Source: Sphingobacterium sp. PCS056 | Lineage (GTDB): Bacteria > Bacteroidota > Bacteroidia > Sphingobacteriales > Sphingobacteriaceae | Length of the DNA stretch: 64,000 nucleotides | Direction: 5' to 3' | Assembly: GCF_023273895.1 (NCBI RefSeq) | Contig: NZ_CP096883.1 | Coordinates: forward strand, 1,488,001 to 1,552,000 | Part shown: in pieces, positions 44,954 to 53,541 of the stretch | How positions within the stretch are numbered: the first letter of the stretch is position 1 | Layout of the letters: each line of letters opens with the position of its first letter | Notes under the pieces: model-generated | The model's input: the letters and a program-made list of their open reading frames with translations, nothing else | Databases searched by the model: none | What the model was told of the DNA's origin: nothing | Translations under genes and position numbers: made by a program

Positions 44954-45913
44954 ATGAAAATTGTCTCCTATTTGCTGACAGGTATTACTTTATTTATTGC
45001 AGAGGCTGTGTTTGCGCAGAAGAATCCTGTGTTCCCCGGTTGGTACGCTGATCCTGAAGGTATTGTTTACAACAAGGAGTACTGGATCTTTCCAACCTAT
45101 TCGGCACCATATGAAGATCAAATATTCTTTGATGCATTTTCATCCAAGGATCTCGTGACCTGGAAAAAACATCCCCGAATTATCGATACGGCGGAAGTAA
45201 AATGGGCCAAGAAAGCGATGTGGGCACCTAGTGTGTTACAAAAAGATAATCAGTACTATCTATTTTTTGGAGCCAATGATGTACACCAGGGTGAAATTGG
45301 AGGAATTGGCGTAGCTGTTGCCGATAAACCTCAAGGACCGTATCAAGATGTACTTGGCAAACCGCTGATCAATGAGATCGTCAATGGTGCTCAACCCATT
45401 GATCAGTTTGTCTTTAAAGATAAAGATGGTCAATATTATATGTATTATGGTGGGTGGCAACATTGTAATGTGGTCAAATTAAGTGCTGACTTTAAAAGCT
45501 TAGTTCCTTTTGAAGATGGAACAATCTATAAAGAGGTAACACCTGAGAACTATGTCGAAGGACCATTTATGTTTATCCGCAACAATAAATACTATTTCAT
45601 GTGGTCGGAGGGCGGATGGGGTCTTCCAAATTATAAAGTGGCTTATGCGATCGCTGATTCGCCATTTGGTCCATTCAAACGAATAGGAACGATCTTAGAA
45701 CAGGATCCCGCTATCGCAACTGGCGCTGGTCATCATTCTGTCATTCAAGTGCCAAACAAAGATCAGTATTATATCGTGTATCACCGGAGACCATTGGGCA
45801 AAACAGGTGCAAATGAGCGGGAGACTTGTATTGATGTAATGACATTTGACGAAAATGGATATATTAATCCTGTAAAAATGACTTTTGAAGGGGTAAAACA
45901 TAAATTGAAATAA
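44954..45913 (+). CDS. Exported glycoside hydrolase family 43 enzyme
   Basis: 319 residues with a signal peptide (EAVFAQ). A five-bladed propeller of GH43 type: the catalytic base Asp in FPGWYADPEG, the pKa-modulating Asp in GAQPIDQFVF and the general acid Glu in YVEGPFMF, plus the GH43 repeats WKKHPRII, WAKKAMWAPSVLQKD and YYIVYHRRPLG. GH43 enzymes act on arabinan, xylan or galactan side chains. No SusCD pair is next to it; a GH16-GH43 enzyme follows 600 bp downstream on the same strand. Confidence 0.88.
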   Translation: MKIVSYLLTGITLFIAEAVFAQKNPVFPGWYADPEGIVYNKEYWIFPTYSAPYEDQIFFDAFSSKDLVTWKKHPRIIDTAEVKWAKKAMWAPSVLQKDNQYYLFFGANDVHQGEIGGIGVAVADKPQGPYQDVLGKPLINEIVNGAQPIDQFVFKDKDGQYYMYYGGWQHCNVVKLSADFKSLVPFEDGTIYKEVTPENYVEGPFMFIRNNKYYFMWSEGGWGLPNYKVAYAIADSPFGPFKRIGTILEQDPAIATGAGHHSVIQVPNKDQYYIVYHRRPLGKTGANERETCIDVMTFDENGYINPVKMTFEGVKHKLK

Positions 45914-45996
45914 TACGACATGATCATTTGCTTGCTTTTATGACACCTATAAGCCTTGATGATGATCGCTTAGCTCTAGTATGGCCAATGAACGAG

Positions 45997-46236
45997 TTAT
46001 GCACAATATGTTCAAATCAGGCTATATGTTGTGGAAACCAGATTTGTTATGCACAGCGGATTCGACATGTGTTGATAAAATAATAGATAACAGCGTTTCC
46101 ACATTTGCTTTTGAATTATTTTTCGTCTTTTATTGACAAAATAAGTGTGTTATCCACAAAAATGCTATTTCATGCTGAATATGTACAGGATCGTTTATGC
46201 ACATATTGTGAATAAACAAAGCTTATTTGTGTATAA
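45997..46236. other. Candidate chromosomal replication origin (DnaA-box cluster)
   Basis: Six matches to TTATNCACA lie in 240 bp: 45997-46005 and 46047-46055 (TTATGCACA), 46150-46158 (TTATCCACA, the perfect box), 46195-46203 (TTATGCACA), and on the minus strand 46207-46215 (TTATTCACA) and 46228-46236 (TTATACACA). Weaker boxes are at 46030-46038 and 46095-46103 (GTTTCCACA) and 46070-46078 (TTATCAACA). An AT-rich stretch (46104-46145) lies between them. The region is non-coding. In Bacteroidota oriC need not adjoin dnaA, so the absence of dnaA here is not against it. Confidence 0.7.
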
Positions 46237-46403
46237 ACGCTATAGGCTCCTAAAGCGGATCGCGAGTTAAGCATGTATCATGTTATGTAGAGAGATATTG
46301 GTGAAAACTTTTATTCATTAGAAAATTGATGAATTTCTCCCTCCAAATTGTTGAATTACCCCCTTCCTTTAATCAGAACTGTTGATTAATATTGGACGAT
46401 TGA

Positions 46404-46449
46404 TTACCCTTTCGTTATACCTATTAAATAGCTATAACGAAAGGGGTAA
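46404..46449. promoter_or_regulatory. Long imperfect palindrome upstream of the GH16-GH43 gene
   Basis: TTACCCTTTCGTTATA (46404-46419) pairs with TATAACGAAAGGGGTAA (46433-46449), with one bulged base and a 13-nt spacer, 66 bp before the ATG. It lacks a T-run, so it is more like an operator or leader hairpin than a terminator. Confidence 0.45.
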
Positions 46450-46514
46450 ATCTTCAGCCATGATAAACGCAATTGGCTTCTTAAATAAGTACTGATCAAA
46501 ACAAATATATTTTT

Positions 46515-48272
46515 ATGAAAAAAGCACTTTACTTTATTTTTCTATTGCATCTTGTCACGCAGGTAGGGGCGCAACATTTGCCGAAGAAGGGTTATACTTT
46601 AGTCTGGTCTGATGAGTTTGATGAAGAGGGATCTGTAAATAATCAAAACTGGCAATTTGAGAAGGGCTTTATGCGTAATCAAGAGCATCAATGGTACCAG
46701 CAAGAAAATATATCCTGTAAGGATGGCATATTGAAGATCGAAGCACGCAAAGAGGTTAAACCCAATCCCACTTATAAACCAAATAGTCAAGATTGGGCAA
46801 CTTCACGTAAAGACATTAGCTATACATCTGCCTCAATCAATACTTCTGGCAAACATAGTTGGAAGTATGGCATATTTGAAATGCGCGCCCGTATTCCAGT
46901 AGGGAGTGGGTTGTGGCCGGCATTTTGGACATTAGGTGTAGAAAAAGAATGGCCTTCTAATGGTGAAATTGATATTATGGAATATTATAAGGGTGATATT
47001 CTTGCAAATATTGCTTCCGGTACGGATAAAAGATGGCAGGCAAACTGGCATAGCCAAAAAAAAGCGGTTTCCGAGCTGGGCGGAAAAGAATGGGCAATGC
47101 AATTTCATGTTTGGAGTATGTATTGGGATGAACATGAAATTGCATTGTATGTCGATGATATCCTGATGAATAAAGTGAAGCTGGATCAATTGGTCAATCG
47201 GGACGGGACAGGATTTAACCCTTTTAAACAGCCGCACTATATCTTGCTCAATTTAGCTTTGGGTGGAATGAATGGTGGCATTATTGATGAAAAATTGTTA
47301 CCTGCAACTTATGAGATCGACTATGTGCGGGTCTATCAAAAGGGAGTTCAAGATCAGGAAAATACAGCATTTGTCCCAGGAAAGCTGTGGTTGGATGATC
47401 AAGGTAATTCGATCAATGCCCATGGTGGCGGAATTCTTTACCACAATGGCACCTATTATTGGTACGGTGAAAAAAGAGGGGGAACCGAATCACAGGGGGT
47501 CAATGTCTATTCTTCCAAGGATCTCTATCATTGGAAATTTGAAAAATTAGCTTTTTCACCTGCAGATGATCCCGGTAGTGATGTTGCATGGGGATGTATC
47601 ATCGAACGCCCGAAGGTCATCTACAATAAGAAGACGAAAAAATTTGTGATGTGGTTTCATCTGGAGCTGAAAGATCAAGGTTATGCTGCAGCACGAGCTG
47701 CGGTTGCTATTAGCGATGCTCCTGCCGGTCCATTTACGTTGGTGGACAGTTTCAGACCAAATGGTCATATGTCACGAGATATGGGACTCTTTGTGGATGA
47801 TGATGATGTTGCTTATCATATCTATTCTTCAGATGAAAACTATGAACTGCGTTTGGCAAAGCTTACGCCTGATTATTTAACTCCTACGACCGCGGATACA
47901 TTATTGTTCAGAAATCATCGAGAAGCTCCGGCTTTGTTCAAATATAATCAGAAATATTATCTCTTTACAAGCGGCTGTACAGGTTGGGCTCCCAACAGGG
48001 CGGAACTACATGTAGCGGATCATCTGTTTGGACCTTGGACATCTTTAGGTGATCCGATGCGCGGACCCGACGCGCACATCACTTTTGATGCACAATCTAC
48101 TTTTGTATTGCCTGTTGTAGGTAAGAAAAATGCTTTTATATTTATGGCTGACCGTTGGAAACCTAAAAACTTGTTGGATAGTCGCTATATCTGGCTCCCG
48201 GTTGATCTGCAAGATGGTAAAATAACCGTTCCGTGGAGAGACAAATGGAATCTTGATGGATTTCATTTTTAA
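46515..48272 (+). CDS. Bifunctional exported GH16-GH43 glycoside hydrolase
   Basis: 585 residues with a signal peptide (VTQVGAQ). Residues about 25-275 are a GH16 domain (YTLVWSDEFDEEG, catalytic NGEIDIMEYY with the ExDxxE motif, and HYILLNLALGGMNG). Residues about 290-585 are a GH43-type propeller close to the 1,3-beta-galactanase subfamily (NAHGGGILYHNGTYYWYGEK, IERPKVIYNKKTKKFVMWFH). Such a pairing suggests an endo- plus exo-acting enzyme on a galactan or other beta-1,3-glycan. The standard GH43 base Asp is not evident, as is known for that subfamily. Stand-alone gene. Confidence 0.85.
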   Translation: MKKALYFIFLLHLVTQVGAQHLPKKGYTLVWSDEFDEEGSVNNQNWQFEKGFMRNQEHQWYQQENISCKDGILKIEARKEVKPNPTYKPNSQDWATSRKDISYTSASINTSGKHSWKYGIFEMRARIPVGSGLWPAFWTLGVEKEWPSNGEIDIMEYYKGDILANIASGTDKRWQANWHSQKKAVSELGGKEWAMQFHVWSMYWDEHEIALYVDDILMNKVKLDQLVNRDGTGFNPFKQPHYILLNLALGGMNGGIIDEKLLPATYEIDYVRVYQKGVQDQENTAFVPGKLWLDDQGNSINAHGGGILYHNGTYYWYGEKRGGTESQGVNVYSSKDLYHWKFEKLAFSPADDPGSDVAWGCIIERPKVIYNKKTKKFVMWFHLELKDQGYAAARAAVAISDAPAGPFTLVDSFRPNGHMSRDMGLFVDDDDVAYHIYSSDENYELRLAKLTPDYLTPTTADTLLFRNHREAPALFKYNQKYYLFTSGCTGWAPNRAELHVADHLFGPWTSLGDPMRGPDAHITFDAQSTFVLPVVGKKNAFIFMADRWKPKNLLDSRYIWLPVDLQDGKITVPWRDKWNLDGFHF

Positions 48273-48384
48273 ATAACGGAGCCTCTAGGAGGTAGAGCGA
48301 CTCATGGAGATAATGAACCTAACCTATTTTTTGGATCTATACGATCGCTTATCTTTACGCTTAAGAATCTAAACGCACCTCTCA

Positions 48385-48402
48385 TCAATATTTAAATATT
48401 GA
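48385..48402. promoter_or_regulatory. Palindrome upstream of the LytS-type kinase gene
   Basis: Perfect 18-bp palindrome TCAATATTTAAATATTGA, about 100 bp before the start codon of the kinase. It could be a regulator site. Confidence 0.35.
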
Positions 48403-48501
48403 CCCAAGGTATACGAATATGAAGTGAAAGTTGCCTAATATAAATTTCCATGGCGTGATGTATTTAAATTTATTTTAAAATGATTAAATCGTAAGCTATT
48501 T

Positions 48502-50427
48502 ATGGATATAAACAAGTATGTAACTTTATATAAAAGGGTACTTATTCTTCTGAACGTGATGGTTCCTTTGTTGATTTTAAGTTGCCATCAAGATGTTAAA
48601 AATAAAGAGCGTGCAAGTACGGTTAAAGAAAGTCATGACTATCAGAATCTGATTGCCTGGGATACGCTATCTCCGGAGGATCGCTTGGTACAAATAAAAA
48701 ATTATTTGACAGTACTGCAGCAAAAACCAAATTTTGCACAACAACCGCAGTACTGGATTTATAAATGTTTTCAGGACAAATCTTTGGGAAAAAGAGATTC
48801 CCTGCATATATACCTTTCAAAAATAGATTCGACTCAAAAGGATCGGGATCTGTATGCATTGCGTCAGTATTTAAGTTTGAGTATCAAAAATAGATATGAT
48901 GAGATCAGTTCAGGAAAGCTCGTGGAGCAGATCATTTTGGAAAGACAGAAAATAGAGAAATCAAATTCAATTTTCTTATACCTCATGGATGATTTATTGG
49001 CCATGTCTTTTTACAATAATCATGAGGATCTGAAATCCCTAAAGTACGCTAAGCAATATATGGATAATCATCCATGGAATGCGCACAACCGGTTAAAACA
49101 ACGCTACTATGATATCCGCTTTATGCTGAGTCAACGGTTAGAAAATACAACGGATATGCAAAATTATCTCGATAGTAGCCGAATGTTGGCGATTAGTATC
49201 AACGATAGTTTAGCCTTTATGCGAACAGTGGATTATGAGGCCCAGATGCATTCCGCCATGGGACGACCAGATGCTGCAGTTAAGAGTTTCCGTATTTTTT
49301 TTAATTACTTGAATCGCACGAATCGACTGGAATTCTATGTATTCAATAATCTTGCTCGCGCATTTTTAGATTTAAACCTTCCGGACTCGACCATTAAATA
49401 TGTGCACATGAGCGAAGCATGGAAGGGCTGGAAAAAAGGGAGTTTTACCGCTAAGATTTCCCTATTGGACTTGTTAAGTGAGGCTTATCAAAAGAAAGGT
49501 GATTTTAAAAATGCTTATTTAGCGAAGACCAAACAGTATAATGAGTATATGAAGGTCACGACGGAAATGCAGAAGGAGAAAATTGAAGAAATAAGCACGA
49601 AGTATGAGACGAGAAAAAAGGATCAGGATATTGTGACGTTGAAAGAAACAAATCTGCTCAACAACAAGCTCTTGGTCCAGCAACGATGGATTTTTGTGAT
49701 CTTATCCCTGTTTCTGATGATGATCCTATTGTATACCTATAAGTTATACAAACAGAAGTTGTTAAAAGCCAAACATGATCAGTTACTCATTGAAAATAAG
49801 CAATATATCTTAGAACAAAAAAATCGTCAGAACCAACTTAATCCTCATTTTATTTACAATGCGATAGCCAATCTACAAGGGCTCATCGGTGCAGATAAAA
49901 AGCAGGAAGCAAATACATACCTAGTTGCTTTGACTCGACTGATCCGTGATATTTTAGAGTTAAATCGGCATGATTTTATCACGCTGGAACAAGAAGTACG
50001 CAGTTTAAAAAACTATATTATTTTGCAACAGATGCGCTTTCATCATATTTTTGATTCCATCATTGATACGAGTGACCTTGATCTTGAAGATATACTGATC
50101 CCACCTATGCTGATACAGCCTTTTGTCGAAAATGCAATCGAGCATGGATTAAAAAATATTGATCATAAGGGATGGGTGAAAATAAGCTTTTATAAGAATA
50201 ACGACTATCTACATGTGTGTGTAACAGACAATGGCGTGGGACTTAAGGAAAGTGCTGCTCATAAAAAAGACAAGAGATCCCTTTCTCAAGTGATTACCAA
50301 AGAACGCTTAGCTTTATTGTATACGGATGTTCAATACCAAGCTTCGTTAAAGATTTGCCCAAACTACAGAACATCAGGTGATGGTTATAAAGTTCAGATC
50401 TCACTTCCACTAAAACATGTGTTTTAA
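48502..50427 (+). CDS. TPR-containing LytS-type sensor histidine kinase
   Basis: 641 residues. The N-terminus ends in a lipobox-like LLILSC (Cys28). Residues about 60-370 are TPR-like helical repeats (YYDIRFMLSQRLENTTDMQN; DSTIKYVHMSEAWKGWKKGS), then a short coiled coil, a membrane helix (WIFVILSLFLMMILLYTYKL, about 396-416), a His_kinase domain with QLNPHFIYNAIANLQGLI (phosphoacceptor His about 447) and an HATPase_c end (FVENAIEHGLKN, VTDNGVGLKES). It is followed 5 bp later by its LytTR partner. A common Bacteroidota pair; the ligand is unknown. Confidence 0.9.
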   Translation: MDINKYVTLYKRVLILLNVMVPLLILSCHQDVKNKERASTVKESHDYQNLIAWDTLSPEDRLVQIKNYLTVLQQKPNFAQQPQYWIYKCFQDKSLGKRDSLHIYLSKIDSTQKDRDLYALRQYLSLSIKNRYDEISSGKLVEQIILERQKIEKSNSIFLYLMDDLLAMSFYNNHEDLKSLKYAKQYMDNHPWNAHNRLKQRYYDIRFMLSQRLENTTDMQNYLDSSRMLAISINDSLAFMRTVDYEAQMHSAMGRPDAAVKSFRIFFNYLNRTNRLEFYVFNNLARAFLDLNLPDSTIKYVHMSEAWKGWKKGSFTAKISLLDLLSEAYQKKGDFKNAYLAKTKQYNEYMKVTTEMQKEKIEEISTKYETRKKDQDIVTLKETNLLNNKLLVQQRWIFVILSLFLMMILLYTYKLYKQKLLKAKHDQLLIENKQYILEQKNRQNQLNPHFIYNAIANLQGLIGADKKQEANTYLVALTRLIRDILELNRHDFITLEQEVRSLKNYIILQQMRFHHIFDSIIDTSDLDLEDILIPPMLIQPFVENAIEHGLKNIDHKGWVKISFYKNNDYLHVCVTDNGVGLKESAAHKKDKRSLSQVITKERLALLYTDVQYQASLKICPNYRTSGDGYKVQISLPLKHVF

Positions 50428-50432
50428 TTATT

Positions 50433-51179
50433 ATGGCTATGCTAAATGTTTATATCCTCGAGGATGAGTTGAATATTGTGAAATATATCTGGTCTATTTT
50501 AGATGAAATTCCATATGTCCGTATTGTTGGACATTCGGGTGAAATGGCCAAGGCTGAGCAGGAAATTTATGAAAAATCCCCTAATTTGATTCTTGCAGAT
50601 ATCCAGTTAAAGGATGGAGTCAGTTTTGAGCTACTGTCCCGATTGAATCTGGATGTACATCTTTTATTTATTACAGCTTATAGCCAGTATGCTATCGAAG
50701 CCCTCAATATTGGTGCTATAGGCTACCTTACCAAACCGATCGATGCCATTTGCCTGACGGAAACCATACAGAGATGTTTTGAAAAAACCCAAGAGTTTAA
50801 GTTCAATCAAAATCAATTGCTTATGGCAGATCGACATATGAAAACTCCGGCGATACCACAGAAAATTGCTTTAAAAACATTTGAATTTACCCAGATCATC
50901 AATATCGACGATATTGTCTATTGCCTAGGAGATAAAGGTTATACCACTTTTTTTATGCGTAGCGGGGATCATCTACTGGTATCAAAAGTGCTCAAGCATT
51001 TTGAAGGTATGCTACCCGAATCACAATTTATCAGATGTCATCAATCTTATCTGATCAATACGCATTATATCCATAAGTATTATAAGGATGGACAGTTGGA
51101 GATGCAGGATGGTAAGCTGATTCCGGTTTCCAACCGGAAAAGAGATATCATTGCGCAATATATTGATACCTTAAGCTAA
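50433..51179 (+). CDS. LytTR-family response regulator
   Basis: 248 residues: receiver domain 1-120 (ILEDELNIVKYIWS; phosphoacceptor Asp in LILADIQLKDG; LTKPIDA) and a LytTR DNA-binding domain at about 145-245 (INIDDIVYCLGDKGYTTFFM, FIRCHQSYLINTHYIHKYY, LIPVSNRKRDII). It pairs with the LytS-type kinase just upstream. The graspetide cluster starts 350 bp downstream on the same strand and could be a target of this system; there is no direct proof. Confidence 0.9.
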   Translation: MAMLNVYILEDELNIVKYIWSILDEIPYVRIVGHSGEMAKAEQEIYEKSPNLILADIQLKDGVSFELLSRLNLDVHLLFITAYSQYAIEALNIGAIGYLTKPIDAICLTETIQRCFEKTQEFKFNQNQLLMADRHMKTPAIPQKIALKTFEFTQIINIDDIVYCLGDKGYTTFFMRSGDHLLVSKVLKHFEGMLPESQFIRCHQSYLINTHYIHKYYKDGQLEMQDGKLIPVSNRKRDIIAQYIDTLS

Positions 51180-51526
51180 TCCGCTGTTTGTTTGAGGTTT
51201 TAATAGCAATAATATTCTATCGTGTGTTTCTATGTGTCAAATATTTTAAGAGGAGCAACGTTTATTGATGCGTACTTATCGGATTTATATCGGGACGAAA
51301 AGTTTAATTTCCAAGTCCGATATTTATGTAAGTTTTATTGACGAGGGGTAGCAAATCTGAAAAGCGCTATCCCTGTAGGCAATGAAAGTAGTGAAATCGG
51401 GCATTCAAAGTCTGAAATAATATGCGCAAATCATTTGTTCGCATAGCAAAAATGGACGAAGGTATAGGATGCTCTTGTTTCAGCTTGTTAAGTTCATATT
51501 TATACACATTAATAAAAAACACATTT

Positions 51527-51724
51527 ATGAAAAAGCTAGAAAAATTAAACGCAAAAAGAATCGAGCACATTGAACAGGTTTTGGGTGGTAAACTCGCTTT
51601 TACATCTGATTTTGCAGTAGCAGATACGGGTGCTGGTGGTGTGCCGACGACAGAGCACAGACCAACAAAAGGACAATTGAGAGAGCATTATACTTGTGAT
51701 CACACTCCAGATGTGAGTAAATAA
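51527..51724 (+). CDS. Graspetide precursor peptide A (grasp-with-SPASM type)
   Basis: 65 residues from the ATG at 51527 (MKKLEKLNAKRIEHIEQVLG). The leader ends in a double-glycine motif (VLGG, residues 18-21), the cleavage signal of the C39-type exporter encoded downstream. The core has a conserved block VPTTEHRPTKG then EHYTCDHTPDV. The Thr, Lys, Glu and Asp side chains are the usual material for ATP-grasp ester or amide cross-links. The longer open frame upstream from 51422 lacks leader character. The gene is shared in design with peptide B 72 bp downstream. Confidence 0.85.
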   Translation: MKKLEKLNAKRIEHIEQVLGGKLAFTSDFAVADTGAGGVPTTEHRPTKGQLREHYTCDHTPDVSK

Positions 51725-51796
51725 TTGAACCGATAGGTTTATTTTAGAACAAGTAATTTTTATTTTTTTTATTAACCAAGTTAAAAGAAATTGATA

Positions 51797-51982
51797 ATGA
51801 AAAAGTTAGAAAAATTAAATTCCAAAAAAATCAAACAAACTGAAACTATTCAAGGTGGTGCAGGAATATTTGTTGATTTCTCTTTGGATGATAGCGGTAG
51901 TGTTCCTACAACAGAACATAGACCAACAAAAGGTAAATTAAAGGAACACTATTCATGTGACCATTCGCCTGATGTCAACTAA
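51797..51982 (+). CDS. Graspetide precursor peptide B
   Basis: 61 residues from the ATG at 51797 (MKKLEKLNSKKIKQTETIQG). Leader and core are paralogous to peptide A: the leader ends QGG, the core holds VPTTEHRPTKGKLKEHYSCD followed by HSPDVN. Between the two peptides the block TTEHRPTKG and EHYxCDHxPD is invariant while the part just after the double Gly varies (KLAFTSDFAV in A, AGIFVDFSLDD in B). A duplicated precursor gene suggests two related products from one set of enzymes. Confidence 0.85.
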   Translation: MKKLEKLNSKKIKQTETIQGGAGIFVDFSLDDSGSVPTTEHRPTKGKLKEHYSCDHSPDVN

Positions 51983-52088
51983 GCATTAAACTCTTTAGCT
52001 CGATCAGATGGATGAATGCGGTAGGTAGGCATTCATGCGTTCAGTTCATCCATTATGCTGAATGACTTGGCTAATGATCGGGCTTTAA

Positions 52089-52131
52089 AAGACTTCATTT
52101 TTTGAATAACTGATTCAAAAATGAAGTCTTC
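52089..52131 (+). terminator. Terminator-like hairpin between precursors and modification genes
   Basis: Left arm AAGACTTCATTTTTTGAAT (52089-52107), right arm ATTCAAAAATGAAGTCTT (52113-52130), one bulge, 5-nt loop, then CTTTTC. It stands 107 bp after peptide B and before the ligase gene at 52315, so it should reduce readthrough into the maturation genes. A second stem (ATGAATGC / GCATTCAT) lies at about 52012-52038. Confidence 0.75.
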
Positions 52132-52314
52132 TTTTCGCTTATCCCATATCCTGCATATACTCAAAAATATGTGCTTCCCTTTCGGATATTGGTTCGCTGT
52201 TGACGAATATCAATAGTGCCCGTTATTATAGTAATGATATCTTATTTTCACGTGTTCAAGATGTATGCACCACCTGTATTATTTGATGGAAATAATCAGG
52301 ATTAATCAGTTTAA

Positions 52315-53343
52315 ATGAGTGGTATATTAATATTAAGTCAAGCGAGCTTGGAGAGTTCTACAGATTATCTCTGTAAATGGTTATTATACTATAAGATACC
52401 CTTTCTCCGCTTCAATGGAGAAGATCTATTTGCGCTTAATAGTTTGGTTGAGATACCTGATGATCAAGATTTTAGTATAGCTTGGTACAGGAGGAGAGTC
52501 GCTCAGTTTACGGATGTTGATTTAACCTTTAAACAAGAGAATCATGAAGCCAATACCGGCGTAAAGAAATTCTTAAATGATGAATTCAAAGCGTTACATG
52601 CTTACATCTTCCATAAGATATCGCTAAAAAAATGGATCAATAACCCATTTACAGTCACCACGCTGAATAAACTGCAAGTACTCAAGCTTGCAGAAAAGCA
52701 TGGCTTGACGATTCCTTTTACCGAGATGGTCACCAGTCGTGCTGCTGTTGCAGCATTATTGGAAAAATATGAACAGGTGATTGTTAAGCCCTTCAGTGAA
52801 GTCATCTTTTTTGATACGACTGATGGTGATCATTTTAATATGTTGACCAAGGTTGTAAATGCCAAAAATATCCGCTATGTCCCCGAGCGTTTTTTTCCCT
52901 CGCTTGTGCAGCAGCATATCGTCAAAAAGATGGAGTTGCGGATCTTTTATCTTTTTGGAAAGTTTTACAGTATGACTATTTATTCTCAGAACAATAAAAA
53001 GACCCAGGATGATTTTAGAAACTATGACCATGTACGTCCAAATCGTACTGTACCCTATCAGTTGCCGGTAGGGATTGAACTGCAATTGCGTGCGCTTATG
53101 GAGGATCTGGAATTTCAAACAGGATCGATCGATATGATTTTAACACCTTCAGGGGAGTATATCTTTTTGGAAATAAATCCAGAAGGTCAGTTTGGGATGG
53201 TCTCTTATCCTTGTAATTACTATTTAGAAAAAGAAATGGCATTACGCTTTAAAGATAAAATTTCAGAAGAAATCGACCTGGGCTTAAGTAAGCATTCAAA
53301 TGAAGTAGCCTGCCAGGATGATCCGGGCTTTAAGTTCAGGTAA
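52315..53343 (+). CDS. Grasp-with-SPASM system ATP-grasp peptide ligase
   Basis: 342 residues. N-terminal part MSGILILSQASLESSTDYLC, central ATP-grasp lid (YEQVIVKPFSEVIFF, the binding Lys), and C-terminal metal-binding strand (GEYIFLEINPEGQFGMVSYP, with Glu and Asn) are as in the grasp-with-SPASM maturase family related to MvdD/MdnC. It should use ATP to couple acidic and hydroxyl or amino side chains in the precursor cores, making ester or amide rings. First gene of the maturation-export operon. Confidence 0.9.
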   Translation: MSGILILSQASLESSTDYLCKWLLYYKIPFLRFNGEDLFALNSLVEIPDDQDFSIAWYRRRVAQFTDVDLTFKQENHEANTGVKKFLNDEFKALHAYIFHKISLKKWINNPFTVTTLNKLQVLKLAEKHGLTIPFTEMVTSRAAVAALLEKYEQVIVKPFSEVIFFDTTDGDHFNMLTKVVNAKNIRYVPERFFPSLVQQHIVKKMELRIFYLFGKFYSMTIYSQNNKKTQDDFRNYDHVRPNRTVPYQLPVGIELQLRALMEDLEFQTGSIDMILTPSGEYIFLEINPEGQFGMVSYPCNYYLEKEMALRFKDKISEEIDLGLSKHSNEVACQDDPGFKFR

Positions 53344-53358
53344 AACAATGGATGATAT

Positions 53359-53538
53359 ATGAAAAATAGATTTGTAAAAAAATTGAAAAAAATGGACGGT
53401 CTGCCTCTTTCCATCTATTTTTTAGAAAAGGATAACAGTGTGGCCGAGAAGGGGGTCTTAAAAATGGATGCGGTACAGCAAATTAATTCGAAAGGATCCT
53501 TGTTGGTGAATTATTATAAACCCATTTCAAAATTATAG
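53359..53538 (+). CDS. Small protein of unknown function within the graspetide operon
   Basis: A 59-residue frame from ATG 53359 to TAG 53538, 15 bp after the ligase gene and 3 bp before the SPASM gene, so it is cotranscribed. It reads MKNRFVKKLKKMDGLPLSIY then FLEKDNSVAEKGVLKMDAVQ and QINSKGSLLVNYYKPISKL. Basic N-terminus, no leader or double glycine, so it is not a third precursor of the same kind. No family recognised; an accessory recognition or scaffold protein is possible. Confidence 0.55.
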   Translation: MKNRFVKKLKKMDGLPLSIYFLEKDNSVAEKGVLKMDAVQQINSKGSLLVNYYKPISKL

Positions 53539-53541
53539 CAT

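Noticed and set aside
45997..46236. DnaA boxes as chance AT-rich words
   Set aside because: Six close matches to a 9-mer in 240 bp on both strands is far beyond chance in this base composition.
51422..51526. N-terminal extension of precursor peptide A
   Set aside because: The 35 extra residues have no leader character, and the ATG at 51527 gives a peptide identical in plan to peptide B.
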